From Actinernus sp. WN-2022 (taxonomy: Eukaryota; Cnidaria; Anthozoa; Actiniaria; Actinernidae): a stretch of DNA of 64,000 nt. The notes beneath the pieces are model-generated. The model was given only the letters and a program-made list of their open reading frames with translations. It was not told the DNA's origin and ran no database searches. The stretch spans positions 83,413,537 through 83,477,536 of the forward strand of contig JAOWCC010001589.1 of assembly GCA_030867875.1 (NCBI GenBank). The letters are read 5' to 3'. The translations under genes were made by a program, and so were the position numbers. Positions 1 through 12,082 of this stretch are shown in pieces. Every line of letters starts with the position of its first letter. Positions within the stretch are counted from its first letter, which is position 1.

Positions 1-35
1 CAATTTAAATTTTAAGCCGTCGGGCCGATCGAGGC

Positions 36-42
36 TATATAA
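36..42 (+). promoter_or_regulatory. TATA box of bZIP gene 1
   Basis: TATATAA lies about 145 bases before the first in-frame ATG of gene 1 (185). A start site around 65-70 would give a 5' UTR of about 115 nt. The window begins only 35 bases upstream, so other promoter elements cannot be seen. The call rests on motif and position only. Confidence 0.5.
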
Positions 43-184
43 CCACAAGCTCGGGGCTTTCCCAGAATAGTTCTGATTTCAGAGCAAAAGCACGTCTACC
101 CGAAAAAGGAACTGGCAAATCAGCGGCCTCCACTTACAGTCTATTGTTCGTAAATTTCCACCCACCTAACGTATAAGGCCTGGC

Positions 185-2557
185 ATGAATCGAAGTTTTT
201 ATTTTTTGCCTATGGACACAACGATCGCTAGCGAACAAAATTACGAAATCTTCAGCAACGGTACAATGCCTGTTCCTGTATTAGAAGATTCGGACATCGA
301 GTCTAATGTAAGTAGCCAAACATACTATTAGCAAATTTACTCCAGATAGGTTTACCAACGTTGCAGCCTGGAAAATGGGGGGAAATTCTCCCTCGGTCCG
401 CATCGGGGAAAAAATCGCGCGGCATTGCGGTTTGAACTTCGCACGTGTCGAATTGAACTTGCTTTGTTACAATCCGGAGACATTTTACTACTTAGAGATT
501 TCGCTTGCTAAACGAAGCTAAGTAATCTGATGGTTTTTTTTCTTAAAGTACAGAATAATTCGTGGATTAAGATATCTCGACGTAGTGGTCAACTGCAGAA
601 CCATGAGCGCTTCACAAAGCCCGTAGCTCTATTGTAACGATTTATAATTTGACAGTAAAGCTTTTAAAACCTAGTATTCTTTATACCCTTATTTACAAAA
701 GTGGTCTTATTCAAAACTTTATTCAGTACGATAAAATCCATGCGTTCGACGTTGATAAGTTTGATTGATTTTTCTCGAAATTATCTCCACGGCTTTCGCG
801 CCATGCAATCTTGCGTGATTGTTATTGTCGTGCGTCACAATTCTTAGTTTGAGTTTCGATGCGCGCCTTCGATTCTCTATTGAAGGTTTAAGTTTTGTTC
901 TCCTTTTTCTCCAGATTTCGAGCGAAGAAGCAGGGAGCTGTTCAGAACTTTCAAACCCCCTAACCCCACCGCTTTTAAAAGGAGCGACAGACGGAGTTAA
1001 ACAAGAACTTCGAAATGCGATCAGATGCAGAAGGGTCGCGAAAGGTCTCGATGAAATGCCGAATTTGGATGCAAAGCGACCGAGACTTGACGAGGTATGG
1101 TTGAATCGTATATCCATTCTTGGCAATTATCTTTGTGTTGATTTCAGATATCACCAGCACACAAATTTACCAAATCAGGCATTTTATCATATATCTAACT
1201 TCATTTTCGACCATTTTTTACAGCTTTCTACAACTGAACAAGAGAGAAGAAGGCTTCGCCGAGAACGAAATAAACTAGCGGCTTTCAAATGTCGCCAAAG
1301 AAGAAAGGAACACATACAATTTCTTGAAAACGTAAGTTGCTCAATATTTACAGATGAAAAAGCTTAGAGAACTGTCCTTTTTTCATAGAAAAATGTAAAC
1401 ATTGTACATGTATACGTAGCTTTTTTGTATATGAGTCACGTTTTGAATCGGAAATTATGAAACAGTGCACGAAGTGATTTTCGTGTTACCGGAAACGGAA
1501 GTGAGTGGGCATTTGTTGTTCACTTGCGGTAAAACCCTTTGTTTGGCTTAAAGCTAAATAGGAGCGGCCGCGCTTCTAATCATCGGGCTTTGGTTTGAAT
1601 TGCGTGGTATATGTGTGTATGACAAGAAAGGGTAATATTGTTTCTCCTTAAAAGGAATTAATTGCCTGAAGATCTCGAGTTTCATTTGATCATGTTTGGG
1701 AAATAAACATCGGGATGAAAGGGGAAAAAAGACTGGTTGGCTTCAATTTTAGGCCAGATAAAAAAAATTGCTTGTTTAGCGTCCCCGCCCGACCTGAGAA
1801 ATGTCCCCGACCTCTAATTTATTTTATTTTTTATTTTTCATAAAAAACTTTAGAAAGTGTAAATGCGCCCGCGAACACCAATTCTTGTACCCAGACCCCT
1901 ACATGTACCACTTAAAATATGCGCCGGCGCATTAAATATTTTAACATCGACGCCATTTTGTTTCTACAACACGAGGTCATGAACACGAGGTGAGTGAATA
2001 ATGTCTAGTCAAGACAAAATAAGCTTCACATAGAAAAAAAAAAAAAAAAAAAAAACCTCCCTCCCTACCTGGAAAAATTGAAACGGGTGGACGCTAAACA
2101 AGTATTTTTTTTTATCTGGCCTTAGGGAAATATTAAAATAAAGTGTTGGAACGGTTCTTAACTCAGAATTACCAAACTATTCGGCTTTCTGAAACTTATA
2201 GACATAATTGTGTTCAGTGTTGAAGAGCATGGATTATTTCTACATTTTTCAGACTTTTTTATTCAGTGCCTCAGTTTCTCTAAAAAGCCAATAATTATTA
2301 CCTTTTAGGCAAACACTCAATATTCTTTTTGTTTCTTTTAGGAATCAGATGGTATTGATACTGAAAACAATAAACTGGAACTAGAAATAGCAACCCTGAA
2401 GGAACAAAGAAACCAACTGGAAGAAATGTTGAAGGCACATTCCTGCCTGATAACAGGAAGCAAGTCCGATTCATGTGCTAGCGAGGCTGCAAAATCTTCT
2501 GTAGGTTCAGTCAGTCCAACCACTCCTAATGGATCTTGTCATTCAGTAAAGGCATAG
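185..2557 (+). CDS. ATF3-like: bZIP transcription factor gene 1, ATF3/Fos family (4 coding exons)
   Basis: Coding exons 185-307, 915-1094, 1224-1331 and 2342-2557 join in phase 0 at GT/AG borders to give about 208 residues. Exon 2 holds a VKQELRNAI segment that resembles the VKEEL motif of ATF3 and fits a psi-K-x-E sumoylation consensus. Exon 3 (108 nt) encodes the basic region RRERNKLAAFKCRQRR with the family Asn, Ala-Ala and Cys-Arg contact residues. Exon 4 continues a zipper with L-I-L-L-L at heptad spacing, a LKAHSC ending like the Fos/ATF3 zipper end, and a Ser-rich tail. The predicted role is a nuclear DNA-binding dimer at AP-1/CRE sites. Phe between Ala-Ala and Lys-Cys is unusual (Ala or Ser is common), but it is not a base-contact position. 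Met10 is an alternative start. Intron 3 contains a MITE. Confidence 0.86.
1752..2121. mobile_element. MITE in intron 3 of gene 1, TTA target duplication
   Basis: Terminal inverted repeats begin GGCCAGATAAA and continue for about 33 bases (TTGTTTAGCGTCC internally), with the reverse complement ending at 2121. TTA flanks both sides (1749-1751 and 2122-2124), as expected for PIF/Harbinger-type insertion. No transposase is present. An A-run lies near 2034-2055. Confidence 0.75.
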
Positions 2558-4460
2558 ATGAGGGAAGCTATTATAACTAAGGTGCACCTTGCACTAGACA
2601 CTTCCAAGTTCTGCTCTCCATTCAATGGCAACTAAGAGGAAGTTAGCCAAACTAATACGTTGGACCTCAACTTTATATTATTGGGTCGATCCATACAGAA
2701 CACTGTTGATCAAGTTGATATTATTTTATTTCATGGTCCATGTCAGGTTATAATTAAGTTAATTACAAACAACCAGCTTTGTGTCTGTGATAATCGAGCA
2801 CTGCACAGAATTGTATCACATAGATGTTTCAGTTAACCCTGTAGTGCTGTGAAATGCCAAAAAAAGAATCAGTGACATTGATTACATTATTCATTTCACA
2901 AGACCTGTAACATAAATGTCATAAAGTTGACATGCATAGCTTTCTAATAGGCTTCTGATTTATTTTAATCAGATTATTTTTTATTAATTCTGCATGCCTA
3001 TACAACTTGACTTGCCAAACTTCAGTAAAATATTCTAATTAAAGCTTGATTAAGTGAAGTTGGTTAGATTTCAAGTATGTTCACACATACAGACTGCATG
3101 GTAATTCCTGAGATTTTTAAGTGTGTACCATTTCTTGTCATCCATGAAATTATATGGATAAAGATATAAGTTATTGTTGTTATTAATAGCAAGCATCAGG
3201 ACTGCATTAATAATTAGGTTTTCATTTTGGACTTAACTTCAAAAACCAACAATAGTCATTGCGAGTTTTGATGAATGATCCAAAATAATATATTTTATAA
3301 ATACTTAGGCCATCCCAATAAAAAGTTTCATTTACCATCACCCTTTCTATTGTGATGGTGGGTTGGTTGGCCAGGCGAAAGTAAAAAGAACCAATATTAT
3401 GGGGTCTGGAACCAAGTAAAGCATGCAATTGGTTACTAAGTCACCTTGAAGACTCACAAAAACATTCATGTATTCCTCAACTACTTTTTCCTCTTTCCTC
3501 TACTAGTTGTGGATTGACGATTCACACGAGAAAGGCAAGAATCAAAAACGTAGATCAAGAGCTCAGAAAAGAGGTGTACTTATGAAATTATTATTCAATC
3601 TTTTTTTTACTTTTCCAAAAAAATTGGGTCAGTTGGGAGATGGTAAACAAAACATTTTATTGGGATGGCCTTGTATATTCAGTATTTGACAGACAGCTTA
3701 TTATAAGGTATTATTAATATTTATTGTATTTCAAAAGTCAACTGAAGGGAAAAAACACATCATTAGGCTAAAATGCTTATTTTATGCCAGCTAGCTATAT
3801 AGCTGTTAACTTGAGTTTTGGGTTTTTGATGATTTTCTCAATGAAAACAATTATCCTTTCATTTTGGTTTAATATCAACAAGATTCCCTGACTCAAGCAT
3901 TCATTTCACATTTCATGTGTTAGTTTTGCATAAAGTTTGATAATATAAACATTGTATTTATAAGAGTATACAGGTCATAGTGGATATAACTATTTTATAT
4001 TAATTTCACTGGTTTGAAGAAAATTTAGGCTTTGCTGGATAAGGCCTGTACATTTAGTAACGTAATTCATAGACTATGTTCAATATGTTTGTTAAATAAT
4101 TATATAAATGTGGTTGGAAGAGACCAAAGTATATTGTGATTGCATACCCATTCCTATTATTTTCCCATTTTCATAAATATTCACTGGTCTATATAATCCT
4201 GCATTTAATAGTAACATTTTTGTCAGACAAATAAAACTTGGACATAAAAAAGTCAAGTATGACGAGTACGTCTAAGAAAACGGAGTCAGAAGCAGTTACA
4301 TTTGTTTTACAATATAAAATTTAATTTACGACTATAGCTGCTGAATCAACTGTTACATGTATAAAACTATTTTAAATTTAAGCTAGAAAATATTACAGAC
4401 AAATATGACGTAACTATGTATGGCACAATTTAGTTTATCAATAAACGAACTTCTGATATG
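2558..4460 (+). other. AT-rich 3' flank or 3' UTR of gene 1
   Basis: There is no coding potential here. Candidate poly(A) signals AATAAA occur at 4230-4235 and 4440-4445, so the transcript could have a long 3' UTR, but nothing in the sequence fixes the true end. A MITE at 3308-3670 interrupts the stretch. Confidence 0.3.
3308..3670. mobile_element. MITE with GGCCATCCC termini
   Basis: Inverted ends GGCCATCCCAATAAAA and TTTTATTGGGATGGCC bound 363 bases. The flanks are TTA on the left and TTG on the right, consistent with a TTA duplication with one later change. A second inverted segment (TTTACCATC / GATGGTAAA) lies just inside. No transposase. Confidence 0.65.
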
Positions 4461-4500
4461 ATTAAAACATCGAAGTTATTGTTGCTTGATATTTTGTAAT

Positions 4501-4646
4501 AGGGGTATAGAATGGTCCCTCAAAAAATCGTGAGTCTCGGCAAAATTCAAGCAAGTCTCGAAATCTCGGCGTTTCAGAAAAGAGTCCCGGATTTTGAAAC
4601 AATTAAAGGTCTCGGCGAGTCTCTGATTTGACCATTCTATACCCCT
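4501..4646. mobile_element. MITE with AGGGGTATAGAATGGTC termini
   Basis: A perfect 17-base inverted repeat (4501-4517 and 4630-4646) bounds an interior with several direct copies of GTCTCGG-like words. A partial duplicate of the right half continues to about 4706. The target duplication is not clear. Confidence 0.6.
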
Positions 4647-4703
4647 TAGAGAAGTAAGTCTCAGGCTCGGATTTTGAAACAAGGGTCTCGGATTTGACCA
4701 TTC

Positions 4704-4852
4704 TATAGATGGGTTGCACTCAATCCCCAGAGATTCAAATGACAAAGGGCATGGCGGCCATGTTGGTGTACCTAACAAAAGAAGCTAACGAACAATCTAT
4801 TGTTAAAGGTACACCAACATGGCCGCCGTGACGTCACGTGCAACCATCTATA
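4704..4852. mobile_element. Hairpin MITE containing a perfect CRE
   Basis: Outer ends TATAGATGGGTTGCAC (4704-4719) and GTGCAACCATCTATA (4838-4852) are inverted. An inner 21-base arm beginning GGCGGCCATGTTGG at 4753 pairs with 4807-4827. The right part contains the palindromic CRE TGACGTCA (4829-4836). The copy is noncoding and about 150 bases long. Confidence 0.65.
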
Positions 4853-7555
4853 ACCCTTGTGATGGAACAACATTGCCCTCCCGGGCGAGCAGCGGATGTA
4901 CGTACACAGGCTAGTTAAACACTAAAACATTGAATTTATTTTTTAATTCAGAGAAGAAAAAAAAAATACCATGTCCATGACTAGAAAGAGCACCTAAGAA
5001 TTAGGCCAGATTAAGAAGTTTCAATTTCCCACAAAGTTAAAGTCTCGATAAAGTTTCAAAATGTTAAAGTTTCGAAAATACGTTTTTTCGCAAATTCTAA
5101 ATCTAAAAGCCCGAATCCAGCATCACAAAAAAACTCGAACTAAAATATATTTTGTAGCGACTTTCTGATTTCGCGCTATAAAGGGCGCGAAAAATGATTG
5201 ACGTTCACTGGGCATATTTCACTCTGCTTTTTGTTTGTAAAGATTTCTACGTTGATACAATGTCCAAAAAGGTAAAAGTAGATCGTCCTTGGTGGTATTC
5301 AAAAAAGAAGAAGAAAAGAGAAAAGCAGCTTGTGAGTAAATTTTGTAGCGGTGTAGAGTTCTTAATAAGACAAACAGGCTGGGCCGTTTTTATACTAAGA
5401 CGTCTAGGGTAAAAACGGAAAATACGACAAGGGCACCCAACGAAGTTTTCGGTTTAAAAGCTGTTCGGGAGAGTAAGTTAGCCTAAAACTTTCGGATTTG
5501 AAAAAATTGTCCCTAGAAAATTGTTTTCTGAAATACTGGCTAGCAAATTTGTTTTCAATCCCTAGAAAATTATAGAAGAAAACAGGAAAAAAGAATCCCT
5601 AAAAAATTCGTACCTCCACAAAACTTTGCAACATGAAGTTACTTGGGCTAGAAAATTCTTGTTATGTTCTAGGCTACTAACAAATTCGTAGGCCGGGAAT
5701 ATTTTGCCATAGTATTTTTGGTTGACGCGTACCCAAAGTTGGGTAGGGGTGTGCCGCTGCATGGGGCCCTGAAACCCTTACCCTGTTTTAAGACAAAAAA
5801 ACTCAAATTTCCATACCCTGTTCAAGACAAAGTGTTAAACTTTTTGGATCCCTCTATAAGACAAATAACAAGTTATCTATACTTTGATGTCAGTGTTTGT
5901 GATCTTGTATAATGAGTGTCATAACTAAAAAGTCTTCATCAAGTATTAGACTAAATAAAGCACTAGATAAATACCATAACCTGTTCAAGATCTGTCGATG
6001 TGAAAATGGATACACTGACACCCTGGCGGTCTAAGACTAGAAACTCGAAAAACCATACCCTGTCCAGCGGATCATCCCAGTATAGTCCATATATGGGAGT
6101 ACCTCCCCCCTTCGGGATTATTGGAAAACGATTTATGAAAGCTATTATGTCGTCCCAACTGCGGTAACCATTTCTCCACCATGACCTGTTCATCTGGGCT
6201 TCCTTAATTCCTGCCATACGTTTTGGCTTACGGGCTCATCAGTCATCGCACAAGACAAAAGAGTTTTCGCTAGTTCCATATCCTCGTCCATATTCTCTAG
6301 AAGCCGCTTCCTTCAATTATTCTTATTCCAAATGAACAATTGTAACCCCATTTTTTCTCTTTCAGTTCTCGTCGACTCTGTGAAAGAGACTTCACAAACT
6401 GCAGCGATGGCTCCGGTTAGTATCAAGTCTCTTCCGAAAATAGTACCCAGTTTCTTTTTAAGAAAATCGTGGTATTTTATTTCTGTAGAAGTATCGTATT
6501 ATATAGCTTATAGGGCCGTCTGAACTTTGTAATCGGCCGAGACCAAGCGACTAAACACAACATGAATCGCTCTGATTGGCTAAACTTAATGAGATTATCT
6601 TCCTAGTGAATCGAAAACCTTTATATATCGGGCGTTTATCGGCTCATCTTTTCGGACAAAAACAGAACTTTGTTGAAGTCCAGTCTTTTCGCGTTTTGTC
6701 CAATTTTTCTCAAATTTTCACGAGTCGTAGAAAACAGCCGTCCCTCAAATACTATGTCGAGGAATTTTGAAATTAGTTTTCGTTCAGGTTCTACGACCTG
6801 GTTTGTATTAAAATGGGATGAAAACTACTTTTTCAAATTTGAAAAGGGATAAAATCTGCAATACGCAACATATCAAAAATGCCCGACAGACTATTTGAGA
6901 CAATTTAGTTGGGATTCGAAAGGAAAATTAAGAAAAAAAAATTCAAAGCCTGAAAGGCTGTATTCCTTCTGGCGGACGGCGGAGTAATTTCGCGTTGAAA
7001 AATATATTCATATAGCTAGCTATAGCCCGAAATTTCGTTCTCGGGCTTATATTTGTTTTTTGTATAACCGAAACCTCAAGCTTGCAAATTGTTAAATAGA
7101 GTAAGGGTTAAAAAATATTAAAAAAAAAAATATCATTTTGGGAAAGTTCCGTGGTAGGTTTGCATCAAGGACGGCAACGACGACGACGACGGAACGTGAA
7201 AAAGTGCTTTCTCGTCAAATTTCTTGTTTATTATTTCTTTCATTCGTCTTGCGTTGCTTTTCACATCCAGAGTTTTGAAAAATTGGATGCACAAAAAGTT
7301 TCGTTCACGCCGAACGAAAATAAGTACGTTTTACCTTCTTACGTTGACGTTCTCTGCTCAACGTAAAATTGGGGTTTTCGCGTTGTGATTTTAATGAAGA
7401 CGCGGCAAAAATGTGTGTTACTGCGCCCATTTTCACGTGCAGTTATTGTTCTTGGTAATTTTATTAAGTATATTGTTTTGTGCCGTCGTCGTCGACGTTG
7501 CAGTCCTCGTTGCTGTCCTCGTTGCTAAAACTTCTAAAGCTACGTACCCTAGAAT
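4853..7555. other. Gene-free stretch with repeat debris
   Basis: No convincing gene is visible. Between about 5770 and 6070 the words TACCCTGTT and CATACCCTGTTCAAGAC recur, as in a decayed repeat. The remainder is AT-rich with short ORFs that have no protein-like features. Confidence 0.4.
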
Positions 7556-7633
7556 TAGCCTCCGATGCAGACGTGTTGTCCGTTCCCTATCACACAACGG
7601 AATCACACCGCAAGACCTCTGCATCGGAGGCTA
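7556..7633. mobile_element. Small foldback MITE with 9-bp target duplication
   Basis: TAGCCTCCGATGCAGA (7556-7571) is mirrored by TCTGCATCGGAGGCTA (7618-7633). The flanks CCCTAGAAT (7547-7555) and CCCTAGAAA (7634-7642) form a 9-base duplication with one mismatch, which suggests a MULE-like insertion mechanism. Confidence 0.6.
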
Positions 7634-7826
7634 CCCTAGAAAGGATTTTTTTCTAATACATCCGACATAACAGTTTGATATATACACACTATCATAACTC
7701 GCGCGGTCACAACACGAAAAAGAGGCCAGTTGGTCCTCTGGAATGTTGAAGTTGAAATACCAGCAGGAGGTGTGAAACGTGTTGAACATGATTGTTTAGT
7801 TGAAAAATGTTGCTAATCTAATTAGC

Positions 7827-8095
7827 TATGAAAGGAACTAGTAGAGTTCGTTTATTACAAGAATTAGGATGGGAAGATTTAAAAGAAAGGAGGCATATGC
7901 ATAAATTAGTTTTTTTGCCAGTTAATTCATCTCACGCCAAACTATCTATATCAGCTACTTCCTCAAAAAGTTAGTGAACGTACAAGCATATCTCTGAGAC
8001 ATGGTGATAATTTTATTTTACCAACCTGTCGAACTGAAAGAGCTATGGAATGATTTAGATTTAAAAATACTTCAAAAACTCATGAATAATTAATG
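7827..8095 (+). pseudogene. LINE reverse-transcriptase C-terminal fragment
   Basis: Broken reading frames contain the pieces LLQELGWEDLKERRHMHKL, then SLRHGDNFILP and CRTERAME. These are typical of the region after the RT domain in CR1/L2-type LINEs. Stops and frame changes show that it is dead. No 3' tail was identified. Confidence 0.55.
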
Positions 8096-8846
8096 AGCAT
8101 TTTGTCCAATCAGATGAAGCAAATCAGTCACGTGCATGCTCCTTTATACCTGATAAAATCTCATCATTCTAAAATGCCCGCGGAGGGATTTGAATTCTGT
8201 CCCAGAGGGAAACGGGGTTAATGATTGAGACAATGGAATTTCTATTGATGTTTCAGCTTTCTCATTGAATTGCTAATTAGGATGAACGTTTTATATAAAG
8301 AATACTAATGAACATGAATTTTTATATAAAGTTTTATCCTAATTAAGAATTCACTGATAAAGACCCAATTGCAAAGATAGAAAAAAGTACACGGAACATA
8401 ATTAGGTACCTAGATAATAAATTTTGCACTAAATTTACTAATATCAGCAGACTACCGAGATACACAGATAGTATTTTTAAAATGAAGTTATCCAACTACC
8501 ATTACTTGTTTACCGAGCCACTGTTTAGTTCTAATTATGAAACCAAAGTCAAAGCCGTAAAATAATAAAAACGTGCATTAAACTTACATATTTTGTGCCG
8601 GAGCCAAAAATTTAGAGTCTGCCGTCATGTCAGTCACATCGCTTTCCAAGTCTTGAACTTTATCGAGGTAAACCACGACACCAAATCCTTCAAGTGCAGC
8701 GGTTCTTCTTGCATTGCAAAACGCCGCTTCAAACAACATAGTATGGTAATTTCTTCATGTCATTCCCTTGAGATGTTCGTAATTGCAGGCGGTGATTACT
8801 CGAATATTTTGCATGGCGTTTGTGAATACAAAGGTTCAATGGTTCA
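8096..8846. other. Gene-free AT-rich stretch
   Basis: I see no gene or strong repeat here. A segment beginning CATTCCCTTGAGATG at about 8760 recurs near 9973, just beyond the TTAA element, so a short host sequence may be duplicated around that insertion. Confidence 0.3.
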
Positions 8847-8850
8847 TTAA

Positions 8851-9962
8851 AGACCCTGTGTCCGAGCCCATGGTGCTTTGCGCGCGCAAATCATTTTCGT
8901 AGACTACGAAAATCAGAAAGATCGTTGTTGTTGTTATGTGACTCTCGAATCTTTCGAAATCCATCCCTAGTTTGGGCCATCGTGTAATTATTCATAGGTA
9001 TCTATGCTTAACTGACTTTATTTTATCTTAACTTTTGTATATATACTTTTTAAAATTAAACTTTAGTTCGAATATTTCTTCGAATGCGAGTAGAGGAATG
9101 CCGGAGAAAGGACCGAGACAGCGAGGCAAAGCGACTCGACAAATAATCCTTCAGCAGTCCACATTTTACTTTCTCTAGGTCTGCAAGAGACCACTTGTGG
9201 TTCAAAAGGACTACTACGTGAGTTTCCCGGGGATTTGCTGCACTAAGGGACCGGCGGGCTTCGTTGGAAATACAAAGCGGCACAAAGCAACCACTTCTGG
9301 CATCAAGATCATTCGTAATTATAATTTCGCACGGCTGAGCTCCACTGCGGTGTTACAGACTTATCTGTATACGTTTTGCATTTTTATTAGCAGAGAAAGC
9401 AATGTCTTAACCTTTTTTTTCATCCTACAGTACGTCCAGAAAGTCTTGCTACCAAAACTACGATCGCGGGTCAAAGTCCAATCTGCCGAGTCCAGCTGTT
9501 ACTTCGCTGTGAGTTTGACTCGAGTGCGAGTACGACATTTCATTTTGCACTCAAAATATATCATTCGCAAGGAAAGTAGAGATATTCAAATACAGCTAAG
9601 CAATACTGGAGACATGAAAACAAGGTAGCAAGTGTATGTGTTTGCTTGTAGAGTTGTGAAAAGTCGCACTCGTAAACCTATAATTAGAATCTAAAGACAG
9701 AACAACTGGCTTCCTGCCGAGTCGGCTGTTAAAATCATATTCGAAGCATCCGGGGAAAATTCGTGGGCTCGATTGGGTTTTTAATCCGGTAAAAATTATG
9801 AAATTCGTTATCCAAAGTGTATGTGTACTTCTTTTATGAAACTTATAAACAATCGAGAGCATTTTAGTTCGCCTAAAAGCTGGCCTTTAATTTATGCGGC
9901 CGTTGATAAACAAACTAATCATAACATTGGCGCAAAGCACCATGGGCTCGGACACAGGGTCT
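8851..9962. mobile_element. Nonautonomous DNA transposon with TTAA duplication (1112 bp)
   Basis: Inverted ends of about 33 bases start AGACCCTGTGTCCGAGCCC, and the mirror ends at 9962. TTAA flanks both sides (8847-8850 and 9963-9966), which is diagnostic of piggyBac- or Kolobok-type integration. Interior ORFs (for example 9197-9628 on the plus strand) show no recognisable domain, so the copy is probably nonautonomous. Confidence 0.78.
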
Positions 9963-10029
9963 TTAAGTAACCATTCCCTTGAGATGTGCGTCTTTCTTTC
10001 ATTGCATTCTTAAAGCATTTTTGAAGCCG

Positions 10030-10130
10030 TTTAAAACACTCACAGCACGTGTTTTATCAAGTCTAAAAATTCTCGGGCTTCGCCCTCGAATTCTTAAACT
10101 TGATAAAACACTGCTGTTCGTGTTTTAAAC
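10030..10130. repeat. Inverted repeat / hairpin
   Basis: TTTAAAACAC followed by GTGTTTTATCAAG is mirrored by CTTGATAAAACAC and GTGTTTTAAA, with a small CTCGGGCTTCGCCCTCG hairpin at the centre. It looks like a short foldback element. No target duplication was identified. Confidence 0.55.
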
Positions 10131-10189
10131 AGTACGTAAAATTTCCACCTTAAACTCAAATCTGCGTTTGGGTGTCCACAGTATAATAG

Positions 10190-10750
10190 GTTATATAATT
10201 TTTCTGTTTCTAGGTTTTCTTCAATTATGCACACCCGACTAAGAATGGATAATTCCCAATTGAATTTTAATCTATTTAAGAGAAACTGTATCTCTTCTCC
10301 ATCTTGTTCTTGTGGATTTCTAAATGAAACTGAAATGCATTTTTTCCTCTGTTGTCCCAAGTATGCTGCCCAGCGAGCCAAACTTCTCACCTCTGTTGCA
10401 CTTGTTCTCAATAATTGGCAAGTTTGTACGGACAGATCTAAGCTAAGAACTTTACTGTTCGGAGACGCTAGCTTGTCGCTTTTACACAATGAACATATTT
10501 TCAAGTCTGTACAATTTTTTATCATAGAAACAAATCGCTTTACTTAATCTGTCCTTGCAACAGCTTGACTTGTAACTCGCTAATTATATCCAAGTACACT
10601 TAATGCATCTAGTTTTTCCTTATTCTCCTTTTTTATTTGTATTTAAATTGCTTGTAGACTTGTAAATGTAAAACTGTGTAAGTTTCCTAGATGAGCATTT
10701 GCTCTTGAAGCAAACACAGAGAATATATATGGTTAAATAATAAAAAAAAA
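10190..10750 (+). pseudogene. 3' end of a LINE with a Cys-rich C-terminal motif
   Basis: The frame at 10227-10547 encodes CSCGFLNETEMHFFLCCPKY followed by an Arg residue, the C-x-C-G...H...C-P-x-Y signature found downstream of reverse transcriptase in many non-LTR retrotransposons. A noncoding tail follows and ends in an A-run at 10741-10750, as expected for a 5'-truncated LINE. No RT catalytic motif is present. Confidence 0.6.
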
Positions 10751-11267
10751 TCGCCTTTTTAATCAAAATTATTCCAAACGTGCATGATGTTATAATTTAC
10801 GTCGTGTATTTTTCCGACTCGAAATTAATTTATTACCACGGAAGCTATAAGTTTTGGCCTTCTGTGCATGATTACCGGAAAATCTAACCAAGTTGGAATT
10901 CTTACCCGGAGTAGACTAATTCAAGGTCACAGCCTGATAAGTCCTATTCTTATATATTTACATGAAAAATCCTTTTTCTTAACAAAGTTACCCGGAATCC
11001 AAGAGTTACCCAAATTAAACATTATCTTGCTCTAAAAATAGAAAAATGATTAATTTACAATTAACTAATGTTTGGCAGTATGTTTGTGCGTCTATTTAGA
11101 TGTATTGTAAAGTGCCGTATCGGCCAACTGAAAACACATTTTTTACGATCCGCATGATAGCCGTTATTTTGTTTTCGATTTCTTTCTTTCATCTCGTGAT
11201 ATTGGCTTTTATCTCGTGTCGTCTACGCAACAGCCTCAATACATGATTTGCAATTCACGATACTTTA

Positions 11268-12079
11268 AGGCCCATTTACACTACAGTGAATTTTTGGTAC
11301 GGCTCGGATAAAATTGGTACGCGTACCAAAAAAAGAGTCGGCTCGGATAAATTTAGCAGTGTAAATGGTTTGCCGCGCCTAATTTTACCCGTGCCGAACC
11401 AAGAATCTTACCCGTGCCTGGCCCTTCTAAATAGGTAGTCCGAGCACGGGTAAAATTGGTACGGGTACCAAAATATGGGTTCGGCTCGGATAAAATTCGT
11501 AGTGTAAACGATCACCCGGACCAAACGCGATGTTATTCTATGGCCTTCGATCGTATTGGCAAGCGGTCACACTCAGAAGTTTACAATTCAAGATGGCGGA
11601 CAAACGCAGTCTTAGCCACAGCCAAGAAAATGTGCGGCCATGCTTGGAAAGAAAGCGATGTTAGAGAACTTATCATAATATGAAAGAAAGAAACCATGAA
11701 ATGAAGCCTTGAAAACGCAAAAATACCGAAGGAGGAGATATTAGCGTAGCCACTAACCTCATGAACAATCGGGGTCCCGTTTTCTTTCGGTCCTGGTTTC
11801 GCTATTAACGCCTTTTCATACCTTTATCAAGTCTAGAGCTTACGTTGATGCTGTTGGTAATAAGGATTCCAAACTTTCTTTATCCGCCATCTTGGATGGA
11901 CAAACAGCGCATGCGTTCTTAAGTAAATTGTCGGTACCAAAACTTTGGCACCCGTACAAAATGGTTGTTTGGTACTGCAAAATAATTATAGTGTAAACGA
12001 GGTAGCGAACCAATATTTTTGGTACCGTACCACTTTCATCCGAGCCGTGCCAAAAAATCAGTGTAGTGTAAATGGGCCT
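11268..12079. mobile_element. Nonautonomous TIR element with TTA duplication (812 bp)
   Basis: The ends AGGCCCATTTACACTACA and TGTAGTGTAAATGGGCCT are inverted. TTA flanks both sides (11265-11267 and 12080-12082). Subterminal segments with GGTACGGCTCGGATAAA-like words recur on both sides in alternating orientation. Interior ORFs (11456-11683, 11945-12181) are not recognisable. Confidence 0.72.
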
Positions 12080-12082
12080 TTA

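Noticed and set aside
819..1367. Single-exon ORF of 182 codons covering the gene 1 basic region
   Set aside because: It reads through an intron (1095-1223) and past a donor at 1332. The spliced model explains the bZIP domain better.
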